The notes below the pieces were generated by a model that made no database searches, had not been told where the DNA came from, and worked only from the letters and a program-made list of their open reading frames with translations. Shown one piece after another: positions 1 through 8,072 of a stretch of DNA of 64,000 nucleotides. The stretch lies in the NCBI GenBank assembly GCA_023433505.1, contig JAEZCO010000007.1:1-64000 (forward strand), in the 5' to 3' direction. Position numbers and translations under genes: made by a program. The stretch's first letter is position 1. Each line of letters begins with the position of its first letter. Source of the DNA: Bacillota bacterium (GTDB taxonomy: Bacteria > Bacillota > Clostridia > Acetivibrionales > DTU013).

Positions 1-217
1 ATGTAGAGCGACGCAGCGCACCGCGAAACAATATCTTTTGCCCGGTAGATTTCAATCCACGCCCTCCGTATGTAGAGCGACAAGACATTGACGGACTGAT
101 GAATAACCTTGACACAATTTCAATCCACGCCCTCCGTATGTAGAGCGACCAGGTCAGATATTTTTGATCTCAATTCGTCATATTATTTCAATCCACGCCC
201 TCCGTATGTAGAGCGAC
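1..217 (-). CRISPR. Type I-C-like CRISPR array, leader-proximal end, continues past left edge
   Basis: Three identical 33-nt repeats lie at 49-81, 117-149 and 185-217, with the last 12 nt of a fourth at 1-12. Spacers are 13-48 (36 nt), 82-116 and 150-184 (35 nt each). Read on the minus strand the repeat begins GTCGCTCTAC and ends GTGGATTGAAAT, the form known for type I-C (Dvulg) arrays. This orientation puts the newest repeat at 185-217 and the leader beyond 218. The array must continue to the left of the window. No cas gene is present anywhere in the window, so the effector genes must lie elsewhere or be missing. No spacer matches another part of this window by eye. Confidence 0.95.
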
Positions 218-546
218 GGCAAAAATACACAATTTTCGTATCATTTTTTGCATATTATGCACATATTTCATGTTAAAATTAAAGCGTTAAAAATCTAATT
301 CCTTATTCTTCTCCTATTTCTTCCAAAAATGCCCCTGTTTTTGAGTGCGAATCTCCCGATATATTTCTGTGTGCTTTATATTCGCACTACGAAATCAAAG
401 TCCCTCAGTTTCAATTTGCTTACCTCTTCTTACTATATCATACCAATTATCAAATAAACACCCGTGTATTCTGTAATATCAAATAGTTAACTTTCATTGC
501 TTTCCAATTTTATTCTCTCTGACATAAGACTCTATTAACAAAGTGG
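218..546 (-). promoter_or_regulatory. AT-rich CRISPR leader and gene-free stretch
   Basis: About 330 bases lie between the last CRISPR repeat and the stop of the methyltransferase, with no credible gene. The part next to the array (218-300) is very AT-rich on the minus strand, as expected for a leader that drives array transcription and spacer acquisition. I could not assign a convincing -35/-10 pair. The call rests on position and composition. Confidence 0.6.
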
Positions 547-1386
547 CTACTTTTGAGCGACCGCCAATAAGTGTGGGCTCATGCCCATAATATTTTCATG
601 GGATTCTACCTTTTTGCTAATATCAAGAAGCTTTTTCCGACTGTCCTCATCGGCCCATTTTTCCTCAAAAGCAGGAACAATCCATATTGGCCCCTCCACT
701 GACATAATTTTTTCATTTCTAAAACCCACTGAGGCGATCTCTTCTTTCAATTCTCCAGGCAGATGGAAAAACGCCCTGGCTATGAATGAGGGGTATTGCG
801 GAGGGCGGATATGCTGCCCGTCCGCAAGCTCTCTATCAATCATTTCCAAAAAAGCACTGTCATCAATATAATTATTCTTCTGTCCAAACACAGATAAACC
901 CCACAAGGCAGAACCATACCTTGAAATAGCAGCAGCTATCAGCATTCCCTGCTTCTTCAATACTCTTTTCGCTTCTTTCAGAGACTTGATCCTGTCCGCT
1001 TTCTCCACCAGATGATATAGTGGACCCATAAGCAGAACAATATCTGCGCTTTCATCAGGTCGCTTCAAATCAAGTGCATCAGCCACCTCAATGGTATGGA
1101 TTGGCTTTTTCAAGCCCGCATTAATTTCCCTGGCATATTCCACATTCTTTGGTGAAAGCTCCAGCAAGTGAACCTCATGCCCCATTTCAGCCAGCCATCT
1201 GGAATATTCGCCGGTCCCTCCTCCCACGTCGAAGACGGTCAGCCTTTCATTGCCCAGACAACGCAGAATTATTTCTTTGCTTCTTTCAAATTCAATTTTC
1301 CCGATACCGGTATTCAAACGTGCTATCTCTACTCCGGCATCATAAAAATCCAGTATCTCATTGTGCTCGTTTTTTAAATTTGCCAT
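547..1386 (-). CDS. Class I SAM-dependent methyltransferase
   Basis: This 279-residue cytosolic protein has a Rossmann-type methyltransferase core. Motif I, VFDVGGGTGEYS, is at residues 51-62, followed by an acidic residue at the end of strand 2 (LLELS) and a DIVLLMGPLYHL stretch typical of ubiquinone/menaquinone-type and small-molecule methyltransferases. The start at 1386 is chosen because an AGGAGAG ribosome site lies seven bases upstream. A longer reading to 1416 has no such site. It is the last gene of a minus-strand group dominated by acetyltransferases, so a role in modifying a small molecule such as an antibiotic or metabolite is possible, but the substrate cannot be read from sequence. 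Confidence 0.85.
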   Translation of the reverse strand: MANLKNEHNEILDFYDAGVEIARLNTGIGKIEFERSKEIILRCLGNERLTVFDVGGGTGEYSRWLAEMGHEVHLLELSPKNVEYAREINAGLKKPIHTIEVADALDLKRPDESADIVLLMGPLYHLVEKADRIKSLKEAKRVLKKQGMLIAAAISRYGSALWGLSVFGQKNNYIDDSAFLEMIDRELADGQHIRPPQYPSFIARAFFHLPGELKEEIASVGFRNEKIMSVEGPIWIVPAFEEKWADEDSRKKLLDISKKVESHENIMGMSPHLLAVAQK

Positions 1387-1512
1387 TTTATTCTCTCCTG
1401 TTCCCGGCATATCCAAACCATGAATCAGTAGTTTAAGCTTACATCAGGGTCAATATTCATAACCGGCATCAACAAAGTACCTGAATGTGAGGTCCTCATC
1501 ACCATCGACCTA

Positions 1513-2367
1513 TTATTGAACAACAAAGAAATATTCATCATAATCACATACAGGTTTATATCCAATCCTCATGTAAATGCTATTGGATATGGGATTTGCA
1601 AGGTCAGTAAACAGACTGCAGAATTTATAGCCGTTATCCAGCAACAGCTGACTCAAGCCAGCTACACAGGACGAAGCATAGCCTTTTTCCCGATAATGAG
1701 GCGGAGTATACACAGCATTGAGTATGGCTCCATTGAGTGTCCTTCGTCCCATGGCTGCTTGAGAAACAGGAATGTCATCCTCCCAGATATATAACGTCTT
1801 GTCATTCAACAATCTTTTAACCTTATCGGTAGCCCCGGGTATATCAACACTCTTGAAGCCACAATCCAAAGTAAAGCCGATATTCCAATAAGGCAGAAAG
1901 TACAAATCTCTTTGCTCTGCCAGCCGCAGCTTACCTGACGATTGAGGTATGACATTTACCCTGTCAAGTCTGTAGATCCTCATAGCCTTACCATCTATTT
2001 TGCTATTGCGGGAAATTCGGGAATACATATCGGCAAACCTGATTGCAAGTGACTTTTCACTAAGTATGCCCGGCACTGGTATTTGAAGGGTAAAAAGCTC
2101 CTGTACCAGAAGTAGGACAGCCTCATTATTGGGCTTATTGCCTGATTCATAAGCTACGAGGTTATACGGCGGAGTCATAAGCGCTATAGTCTGAATCGCA
2201 CCTCCGGCATCCTTGACCACTCCCATAAACCAATCCGATGTATCCATCCCATCCTTACCCCGTAGGCAATTGGAGATGATCAGATTGTTTTGTATTTCAT
2301 TCTGCATGAGCACGTCCATTACATCGTCGGTAAATTTGAGGATATTGTCATATATCTCGATTCTCAT
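1513..2367 (-). CDS. GNAT family N-acetyltransferase
   Basis: This 284-residue protein has a C-terminal GNAT fold. The acetyl-CoA loop is YREKGYASSCVAGL near residue 220, followed by the SLFTDLANPISNSIYMRIGY helix-strand that closes the domain. The N-terminal half is a divergent lobe typical of long GNAT proteins. ATG at 2367 is preferred over the in-frame GTG at 2376 because a GGTGAGGTGG ribosome site lies just upstream. It follows the 2407-2961 acetyltransferase by about 40 bases, so the two are probably co-transcribed from the promoter at 3168-3197. Substrate unknown. Confidence 0.85.
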   Translation of the reverse strand: MRIEIYDNILKFTDDVMDVLMQNEIQNNLIISNCLRGKDGMDTSDWFMGVVKDAGGAIQTIALMTPPYNLVAYESGNKPNNEAVLLLVQELFTLQIPVPGILSEKSLAIRFADMYSRISRNSKIDGKAMRIYRLDRVNVIPQSSGKLRLAEQRDLYFLPYWNIGFTLDCGFKSVDIPGATDKVKRLLNDKTLYIWEDDIPVSQAAMGRRTLNGAILNAVYTPPHYREKGYASSCVAGLSQLLLDNGYKFCSLFTDLANPISNSIYMRIGYKPVCDYDEYFFVVQ

Positions 2368-2406
2368 CCTTACCACCTCACCTTAAGATATTTTCGATCC
2401 GGCATC

Positions 2407-2961
2407 TTACGCATCTCTTGAATATGCAGGCAGGTTATCCCTTAATATTTCCATATAGATTTCATCATGCCATTTGTTCTCTACAAAATAGCACCTGGTC
2501 CTTCTGCCGATCTCCCTGAAGCCGCATCTGGTGTATGCATTGATTGCAGGAATATTACCCGAGAACACTTTCAGCATGATATTGTTCAGATTCAGGTATC
2601 TAAAGCCATAATCCGCCAAAAGCCTTACCACTTCCTGCCCATAGCCTTTTCCCCTATCCTTTGCTTCACCGATGAATAATCCTATTTCCGCACGCTGGTG
2701 TATTTCTTGGATGTCAAATATGGATGCATTGCCGATAAGCCGCTCCTCATCCTTTAAAATCACAGCAAAATTATACCCGTCCGACACAAGATTCTCCAGG
2801 AACTTCCTCTCGCTTTCCAGGCTAAAGCACCTACAAGCCTGCCCTAGATACCTTGTTACCTCAAAATCATTCATCCACCGCGTATATTTTTCCAGGTCAT
2901 CCATGAACATCGGAGATAGATAAACCTTATCTCCAACAATTTTGGGAATGTATTTACTCAT
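2407..2961 (-). CDS. RimJ/RimL-like GNAT acetyltransferase
   Basis: This 184-residue single-domain acetyltransferase has the RimL-type layout: an N-terminal DKVYLSPMFMDDLEKYTRWM strand-helix, the acetyl-CoA loop RGKGYGQEVVRLL, and the C-terminal NIPAINAYTRCGFREIGR signature. Members acetylate ribosomal protein N-termini, polyamines or antibiotics; which applies here is not visible. ATG at 2961 gives nine bases of spacing from AGGAGG, whereas ATG at 2967 would give only three. It is the first gene after a promoter and a leader containing a terminator hairpin, so expression is probably attenuated. Confidence 0.87.
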   Translation of the reverse strand: MSKYIPKIVGDKVYLSPMFMDDLEKYTRWMNDFEVTRYLGQACRCFSLESERKFLENLVSDGYNFAVILKDEERLIGNASIFDIQEIHQRAEIGLFIGEAKDRGKGYGQEVVRLLADYGFRYLNLNNIMLKVFSGNIPAINAYTRCGFREIGRRTRCYFVENKWHDEIYMEILRDNLPAYSRDA

Positions 2962-3308
2962 TTTCATCAACCTCCTTTTATATATGACAAAACCCCGCAG
3001 AATCACCTGTTAAGTGACTCCGCGGGGTATATTATTCCCACGTGTAGGGCTGCTGGCCCCTATGCAGCTCAAGCTACTTTGCTCTTATGCACACTCACTA
3101 TAGATTATTAACTGTCGACAGCATAATCTTATCCATTTTCAACCGCAACGCCGTATCATTTTGGAATATTATGACACGGCCCCCTTGTCCTTGTCAAGAC
3201 TTTTTTGCAAGTTTTCCTGCAAACATTTAAATTGATAAATGTAATCCTGCAAATTCAATATTCAATGGCTTTATTCCAATTCTATGTTTCCTTCCTGCCA
3301 TAGGGCTC
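2962..3308 (-). promoter_or_regulatory. Promoter and structured 5' leader of the acetyltransferase pair
   Basis: On the minus strand a promoter with TTGACA (3192-3197), an 18-base spacer and CATAAT (3168-3173) precedes about 200 nt of untranslated leader. An inverted repeat, GCCGTGTCAT at 3171-3180 and ATGATACGGC at 3150-3159 (one mismatch), overlaps the -10 and start region and could be an operator. The leader then holds a terminator-like hairpin at 2993-3027 before the AAGGAGG ribosome site. A 12-codon ORF starting MDKIMLSTVNNL lies in the leader but has only a weak ribosome site. Promoter plus hairpin suggests conditional read-through; the signal is unknown. Confidence 0.6.
2993..3027 (-). 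terminator. Terminator-like hairpin in acetyltransferase leader
   Basis: A 14-bp stem (2993-3006 with 3014-3027, two mismatches or wobble pairs) and 7-nt loop is followed on the minus strand by TTTTG. It lies between the promoter at 3168-3197 and the start codon at 2961, the arrangement expected of an attenuator. Confidence 0.65.
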
Positions 3309-3767
3309 CTATTTCTTAATTCCTTTTCTCATGCATACGCTGTTTGAATCTCCGATATATACCCCATAATTTGCTATGGCTTCATAGCCAAGATTTTTGT
3401 ACAAACTAATCGCTTCATGCTGCTTGCTGCCGGTTTGAAGAATAGCATAGCTATAGCCTCTGCTTTCAGCAATCTCTTCCAGCTTGGCCATAATAAGCTT
3501 CGACAGCCCCGTGCGCCTATGCTCTGCTTTCACAAAAACCCGCTTCATCTCAACCGAGTCACCGGTATATTCCTTAAAGGCTCCGCATGCAACAGGCTCT
3601 CCATCTGCATATAGAATGACCACATCTTTTATGAAGTCAACCTTGTTATGCTTCTTATATTCCTTCTGCAATTCCCCGTATATGTCATCCAGTTCCCTGT
3701 CCAACAATACTGTAAGCTTTATAAAATCATCATTCTGGTTATCCGTAGTGATAAATTCCACTCCCAT
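3309..3767 (-). CDS. GNAT family N-acetyltransferase
   Basis: This 152-residue single-domain GNAT protein has the beta4 segment DSVEMKRVFVKAEHRR, the acetyl-CoA loop RRTGLSKLIMAKLEEIAESRG and the closing YAILQTGSKQHEAISLYKNLGY region. These are typical of small cytosolic acetyltransferases. ATG at 3767 is chosen because GGGGGAT lies six bases upstream; the longer reading from 3812 has no ribosome site. It has its own likely promoter at 3823-3850, inside the 3' end of the next acetyltransferase gene. Substrate unknown. Confidence 0.85.
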   Translation of the reverse strand: MGVEFITTDNQNDDFIKLTVLLDRELDDIYGELQKEYKKHNKVDFIKDVVILYADGEPVACGAFKEYTGDSVEMKRVFVKAEHRRTGLSKLIMAKLEEIAESRGYSYAILQTGSKQHEAISLYKNLGYEAIANYGVYIGDSNSVCMRKGIKK

Positions 3768-3822
3768 ATAATCCCCCAGGCAAATAAAATGGTACATGGA
3801 AGCGAGCCCCATGCACCATTTT

Positions 3823-3850
3823 ATTATACATTATTTTGCCCTTGAATCAA
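3823..3850 (-). promoter_or_regulatory. Sigma-A-type promoter for the 3309-3767 gene
   Basis: TTGATT at 3845-3850 and TATAAT at 3823-3828 are separated by 16 bases on the minus strand, about 56 bases before the start at 3767. The -10 is perfect and the -35 matches four of six. Confidence 0.5.
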
Positions 3851-3862
3851 ACAAAGCATTCT

Positions 3863-4777
3863 CTACTCTTGCATTGCTTTTTCCCAAACATGGAGCCTGA
3901 ATACGGGTTTAAGCCCTATTCGCGAATAAAACTCCTGGTCGCTTCCTACAAAAGCCTTTGTCGCGCCCTTTGCCATAATTCTGTTCAGCCCCTCATAAAT
4001 GACAGCCCTGCCAAGACCCATTTTCCTATAGCCGGAGTGTGTCCCCACGGGTTCCAAAATACCGATCTGATTAACCGAATCATACCATACGGTACAAAAG
4101 GAAACTATTTCGCCTTCCTTGTTCACGACGGCCAGGTCCAGGTCCGCCCGGTAGTCAGGGGCCTTTTTCAGCATGGCATAGCAAAGAGGACTTCTTTTGA
4201 CATAATCCGTGTCAATATATCCAAAAGCTTTGGCATGAGCAATTCCTTGAGCATTTTCGGTTAGCTGGTTTCCGCTTCTTATCTCAAAGCCTTCCGGCAG
4301 ACTGACCGACAAAGAACCCCTAAGGTCCATTGCTGATATGGTTTCATTCCAACTGCTGTGTCTGTACCCTCTTTCTAATGCCATTCTTTCAATTGCAAGG
4401 GCATTTTCCGGAATACGAAGATTAATTCGTTTCATCCCCTTTTCATTGAGTGCGAGATTATTTTCTGCGTATTCAAACATAGCCTGCAGAAGCTCTTCCG
4501 GCAATTCATGCGTACTCATTTGAAAAAAAGCTTCTCCCCGCAATTCTCCCTCGGAGCATACCACTGAAATTATACTGCCCCGGGAATCTTCCCATAACCC
4601 CACGGTGTCCGGCCAGCTATCAAAGGTTTCATGCATTGTCTGTGAGACGTATCTGACGAAGTTCCAGCGGTCAATGAGCCAGTTGGACGGCATGCCGGTT
4701 TCTTTATATGTAGCTTTCAAAAAGTCCCTGATCCTGATAAAATCATCCTCTTTATACTTCCTAAAATTAGCTTTCAT
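3863..4777 (-). CDS. Two-lobed GNAT acetyltransferase
   Basis: This 304-residue protein looks like a tandem GNAT. The N-terminal half has the beginning of one fold (MKANFRKYKEDDFIRIRDFL) but no clear acetyl-CoA loop. The C-terminal half carries a complete one with GYRKMGLGRAVIYEGL at about residues 245-260 and the ending EFYSRIGLKPVFRLHVWEK. Such double-GNAT proteins usually keep one active site. The start is supported by AAAGGAGGAGATAGC directly upstream. Transcription very probably begins at the perfect promoter 5144-5172 and passes through a 360-nt leader with a short upstream ORF and two terminators, so the gene is likely induced by whatever stalls ribosomes on that ORF. Substrate unknown; an antibiotic is a reasonable guess. 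Confidence 0.87.
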   Translation of the reverse strand: MKANFRKYKEDDFIRIRDFLKATYKETGMPSNWLIDRWNFVRYVSQTMHETFDSWPDTVGLWEDSRGSIISVVCSEGELRGEAFFQMSTHELPEELLQAMFEYAENNLALNEKGMKRINLRIPENALAIERMALERGYRHSSWNETISAMDLRGSLSVSLPEGFEIRSGNQLTENAQGIAHAKAFGYIDTDYVKRSPLCYAMLKKAPDYRADLDLAVVNKEGEIVSFCTVWYDSVNQIGILEPVGTHSGYRKMGLGRAVIYEGLNRIMAKGATKAFVGSDQEFYSRIGLKPVFRLHVWEKAMQE

Positions 4778-4891
4778 GCTATCTCCTCCTTTATAAGTTT
4801 AGTTTCACGCATCATTTTCTTGTATCCTTTCCATCACCGGCTATTATGGCAGAAACATTAAATCATCATCTTCCCACCCCCATCTTAAAAT

Positions 4892-4933
4892 AGAAAAAGC
4901 CCCAGTGGCCGGATTCATCCGCTACTGAGGCTT
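4892..4933 (-). terminator. Intrinsic terminator 2 in leader
   Basis: Minus-strand imperfect stem between AAGCCTCAGTAGC and its partner ending GGGGCTT (4897-4933), followed directly by a T-run ending near 4892. Two terminators in tandem before one gene is unusual. Confidence 0.65.
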
Positions 4934-4949
4934 TATAAGTCAATAAAAC

Positions 4950-4973
4950 AAAAACCGTGCTGAAAGGCACGGT
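4950..4973 (-). terminator. Intrinsic terminator 1 in leader
   Basis: Minus-strand hairpin ACCGTGC-CTTTCA-GCACGGT with a perfect 7-bp stem, followed by TTTTTG and TTTT. It lies 34 bases after the leader ORF stop. Confidence 0.75.
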
Positions 4974-5006
4974 ACTATGCTGATATTAAGCCTGCCGTAT
5001 ATTTCC

Positions 5007-5033
5007 TTAACCATACAATCTGTAAAAGAACAC
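5007..5033 (-). CDS. Leader peptide, eight codons
   Basis: A GTG-started ORF encodes (M)FFYRLYG and stops at TAA. GAGGAGG lies exactly seven bases before the GTG, a better ribosome site than most full genes here have. It sits between a perfect promoter and two terminators upstream of an acetyltransferase. The likely role is regulatory: a ribosome stalled on it would change folding of the downstream RNA. An overlapping ATG frame of 24 codons exists but lacks a ribosome site. Confidence 0.6.
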   Translation of the reverse strand: MFFYRLYG

Positions 5034-5143
5034 AAACAAACCTCCTCATTGAAGCCAGGTTATCCAATGCTCTTTCCAGCTATGAAATTGTATTAATTAA
5101 GAGAAATAATCATTTCAGCAAGCTCCTTAAAGTATATGCATCA

Positions 5144-5172
5144 ATTATATGTCTGGAAAAATATTGTGTCAA
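5144..5172 (-). promoter_or_regulatory. Perfect consensus sigma-A promoter
   Basis: On the minus strand TTGACA (5167-5172), 17 bases, then TATAAT (5144-5149). Both hexamers and the spacing match the vegetative consensus exactly. Start of transcription expected near 5137. Confidence 0.85.
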
Positions 5173-5276
5173 ATACTATTTTTATAAAATTGTCTGCATT
5201 TCCTGATTTTACAGGCAAATCAATGCAGCAAGTGCTTAGCATGTATCAGCTAATCACAAGATTCCACTCAAATTTG

Positions 5277-7280
5277 CTATGATATTCCGCTCAATAAATC
5301 CACAATCCTCACGTTTATGCTTTGGGCCTTATTCGCTGTCATCGGATAATAGTACATCAAATAACGATTTTCAAACAAGCGTATTGTATAATCACTTCTT
5401 ACCTGCTCAGGGATATGAATGGGTATCAGCTTATTACCATCATATAAAAATCCGTCTTTACTTCCCAGGTTAAATATGCAAACCGGACCAACGCTATTCC
5501 AAAAACTTTCAAGTAAGTGATTGCTGCCATCATAGAAATCAATAGTATTATAAGCCCCTTTTGCCATATAAATACCGTAACCGACAGGTTCTTTAAACTT
5601 ATCTACAGATAGTAGTTTCCCATCTTGCTCATTAAATTGAAACATATTGCTTTCATACTTAAAATTACCGTCCAAGTAGCCCCTAATACTCACATAAAGC
5701 TTATTATCGGTTATTACATACCTGCAATCTATCATCATATCATGAGAACTTTCAAATACCGACTTCCCTCCTGTATCCATATCATAGACAGTTATTGCAT
5801 TGGACCAGGCTTCATAATGCCCTGCGCCCTCCATTTCTGAAGGAAAAACCAAATAGTGCTTAAAAAAGCTGATGTTAAAATCAACATGCTCATCAATAAG
5901 CACAAAAGCACCGGTTTCATCCTTAAGATACAGTGACATTATCCATGGCCGCATTACACCTTCACAATCATAAGCCAATGCAATTTCCTTACTTCCAGGT
6001 TTGAATATTAAGCCATAGAGCTGCTCAGGCATACTGTTTTTTGAATATGAACCCGCCTCCAAATCAAGCAGGTAATACGAGCCCGGTGAATCAACTACAT
6101 ACATGGCATTTTTTTCGGAATTCAAACCGAAAATTTTACCAAACTGGAAATATTGCAAGGAACTCACAGGACCTATAAGATGATTTTCTCCATTAAGTTT
6201 TTGCCAATATAGCTTCATATCCATTACATAAACCATGCCATAAATATCCGACGCCAGTAATACTGCTCCGCGCTCATCATTATAGCCATCCGGTAAAGCC
6301 TTAGATGTGAGCTTCTCCATGTTAAGAATAAAGTATTTGTCAGCCAACCTGTATATATAATTATTCGAATCTGCATCACCACTGTAATTATAGGATCTTG
6401 AAATCCCTGTCAAAGAAAAATCAGAGTTAAAATCATACACTGCGTCATCAAAGACAAATATATCCTTCTTAAAAATACTTCCGCTTGAATCAGGTACATG
6501 GCTGCTAAGGAGCTTTAAGCTCCCGGTATTTGCATTTATGACATACCTGTCTATAAAATTTGTACCGTCTTTTTCCATATTAACATGAAATACATAATAC
6601 CCATTGGAATAAAGCACCCTGGTGATCTTATCCCGGATATTTGGATTTATTGATCCATGCTCCGGAGAAGCTCCTATTTTAAAAGTTTTTTCAGCTTTTA
6701 ATGTCTTTGTTTTAAAGCAATAGAGCTGAAGGCTGTTCCCAACCATCTTTGAATAAAGGAGCCTGGCGTCGTTAACACCTGAAAGTACATTGATATCCGT
6801 ATTCCAGTAATTCCTTTTGAAATCGAATATTGCATTGGCAAAGATAAATAAGGAATTATCGTAAACATAACCATTTCCGTATTCCTTAAGATTCTGAGGA
6901 AGCACCGTCTTTTTTCCCGACCCCGCATTAATTGCATATCTTGTTATTGCACCGCTTCCGGACCGTAAACCGATAATAAAATATCCCTCGGCAAAAAGAG
7001 GCTTCTGATAATATCTGTCATAGCCGTTTGTAGCGAAAACAAAGGTTTTCTCAATTTTCAGAGTGCTTTTATTTATGTATTTTACAGTAAGCTTTTTAGG
7101 GGAAGGCTCAAAAAATACCAGCTTGCTGCCTACACTTGTGAGGCTCGCAGGCTCATCCGGCCATATGGATTCCGTCAACGGAAAAGTCAAAGTGTTTGTT
7201 GCAGCACTCACCGGTTGAATCAACATGAGTATAATTTGCACCATCATCACAATAAGAATGGATTTGCGGAATCTTTTCAT
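5277..7280 (-). CDS. Secreted beta-propeller-like protein of unknown function
   Basis: This 667-residue protein starts with a classic signal peptide (MKRFRKSILIVMMVQIILML..., probable cut after VSA near residue 26). The rest has repeated blade-like segments such as YAINAGSGKKTVL, YVINANTGSLKLL and YYLLDLEAGSYSK, which resemble PQQ- or WD-type propellers, but no enzymatic motif is visible. There is no lipobox, LPXTG or membrane anchor, so it is probably released or loosely wall-bound. The start at 7280 is chosen for the basic signal-peptide N-terminus and the AAAGGTGC site upstream. It seems to be a single-gene unit. I do not recognise a named family. Confidence 0.75.
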   Translation of the reverse strand: MKRFRKSILIVMMVQIILMLIQPVSAATNTLTFPLTESIWPDEPASLTSVGSKLVFFEPSPKKLTVKYINKSTLKIEKTFVFATNGYDRYYQKPLFAEGYFIIGLRSGSGAITRYAINAGSGKKTVLPQNLKEYGNGYVYDNSLFIFANAIFDFKRNYWNTDINVLSGVNDARLLYSKMVGNSLQLYCFKTKTLKAEKTFKIGASPEHGSINPNIRDKITRVLYSNGYYVFHVNMEKDGTNFIDRYVINANTGSLKLLSSHVPDSSGSIFKKDIFVFDDAVYDFNSDFSLTGISRSYNYSGDADSNNYIYRLADKYFILNMEKLTSKALPDGYNDERGAVLLASDIYGMVYVMDMKLYWQKLNGENHLIGPVSSLQYFQFGKIFGLNSEKNAMYVVDSPGSYYLLDLEAGSYSKNSMPEQLYGLIFKPGSKEIALAYDCEGVMRPWIMSLYLKDETGAFVLIDEHVDFNISFFKHYLVFPSEMEGAGHYEAWSNAITVYDMDTGGKSVFESSHDMMIDCRYVITDNKLYVSIRGYLDGNFKYESNMFQFNEQDGKLLSVDKFKEPVGYGIYMAKGAYNTIDFYDGSNHLLESFWNSVGPVCIFNLGSKDGFLYDGNKLIPIHIPEQVRSDYTIRLFENRYLMYYYPMTANKAQSINVRIVDLLSGIS

Positions 7281-7465
7281 AAAAGCACCTTTGCACAATT
7301 ATACATTTTTTGTAATCATTATATCAGATGAGTATGCAAATGCATAATTAAATTCAGGGATAAATCATACCATTTTTGCCATTAAACTGTTATACAGGAG
7401 GGGTGGGTGATTCCAACGATATTCCAGAGGGCCATATCCTGAGAAATACAGCCCTCCTCCGCTAA

Positions 7466-8056
7466 TTATCTTTTAAATGCTTTCCTTACTGCCATCACCA
7501 CAGGTATTACAACGACGGCTGCAATAATCGCCTCCGGAATGCCATTGGTAACTGCTATACCATAAATCACAGCGGCAGCCGTATTGACGCTGATTTCCTT
7601 TGCTTGCGCGAACTGCACGGCATATATGACATAAATGGCGCTTAAAACGCCGAAGGTGTTGGTCAGGGAACCTGCAATTGCTCCTATACCGGTTTTTATC
7701 AGTTGATTTTTTACAAATGGAATGCAATAGCAGTAATATGCCACCACACCGATTAACATTCTGGGAATAACCGATACAATTGGATTTAAGAAAGCAAATG
7801 ATAGAATATTGGGACTTGTAGCGTTTTGAAATATGCTGAAAAGCCCGAAAATAAGTCCGATGGACATTCCGACGATAGGCCCTTCCAGTATGGCTCCTAT
7901 AATAACCGGAATTTGCATGATGGTGGCTTTTGCCATAGGCAGGGGAATAAATCCGATCCCCGTTGATCCAAGAACAATCGTGATGGCAGATAACATTCCA
8001 ATAACCGTGATCTGCCTTGTACCAAACTTCGCTGCAGATTCAATGCTCTTATTCAT
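7466..8056 (-). CDS. ECF transporter S component (substrate-binding membrane subunit)
   Basis: This 196-residue integral membrane protein has about five or six hydrophobic helices and the S-component hallmarks: ITVIGMLSAITIVLG near the N-terminus, then MQIPVIIGAILEGPIVGMSIGLIFGLFS. S components capture vitamins or other micronutrients and dock on a shared EcfAAT module, which is not in the window. The substrate cannot be assigned; folate, pantothenate or thiamine-precursor types look similar at this level. The start has a GGAGG site and is preceded by a leader that can fold (8073-8138). Flanked by divergent 8283-9182. Confidence 0.85.
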   Translation of the reverse strand: MNKSIESAAKFGTRQITVIGMLSAITIVLGSTGIGFIPLPMAKATIMQIPVIIGAILEGPIVGMSIGLIFGLFSIFQNATSPNILSFAFLNPIVSVIPRMLIGVVAYYCYCIPFVKNQLIKTGIGAIAGSLTNTFGVLSAIYVIYAVQFAQAKEISVNTAAAVIYGIAVTNGIPEAIIAAVVVIPVVMAVRKAFKR

Positions 8057-8072
8057 AATTAACCTCCGCTCT

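Larger units (their letters stand above)
4778..5276 (-). promoter_or_regulatory. Attenuator-type leader of the two-lobed acetyltransferase
   Basis: The 499 bases between two minus-strand genes hold, in transcription order, a consensus promoter (5144-5172), a strong GAGGAGG ribosome site, an eight-codon ORF (5007-5033), a hairpin terminator (4950-4973), a second terminator (4892-4933) and the gene's own ribosome site. This order is known from ribosome-mediated attenuation of antibiotic-resistance genes in Gram-positive bacteria. The promoter is downstream of the stop of the 5277-7280 gene, so the second gene is independent of it. The terminators could also serve as ends for that upstream gene. 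Confidence 0.7.

Noticed and set aside
4945..4985. T-box-like sequence (AGTACCGTGC followed by a hairpin) on the minus strand
   Set aside because: The T-box bulge consensus TGGNACCGCG is not present, there is no stem I with a specifier loop, and the downstream gene is an acetyltransferase. An attenuator fits better.
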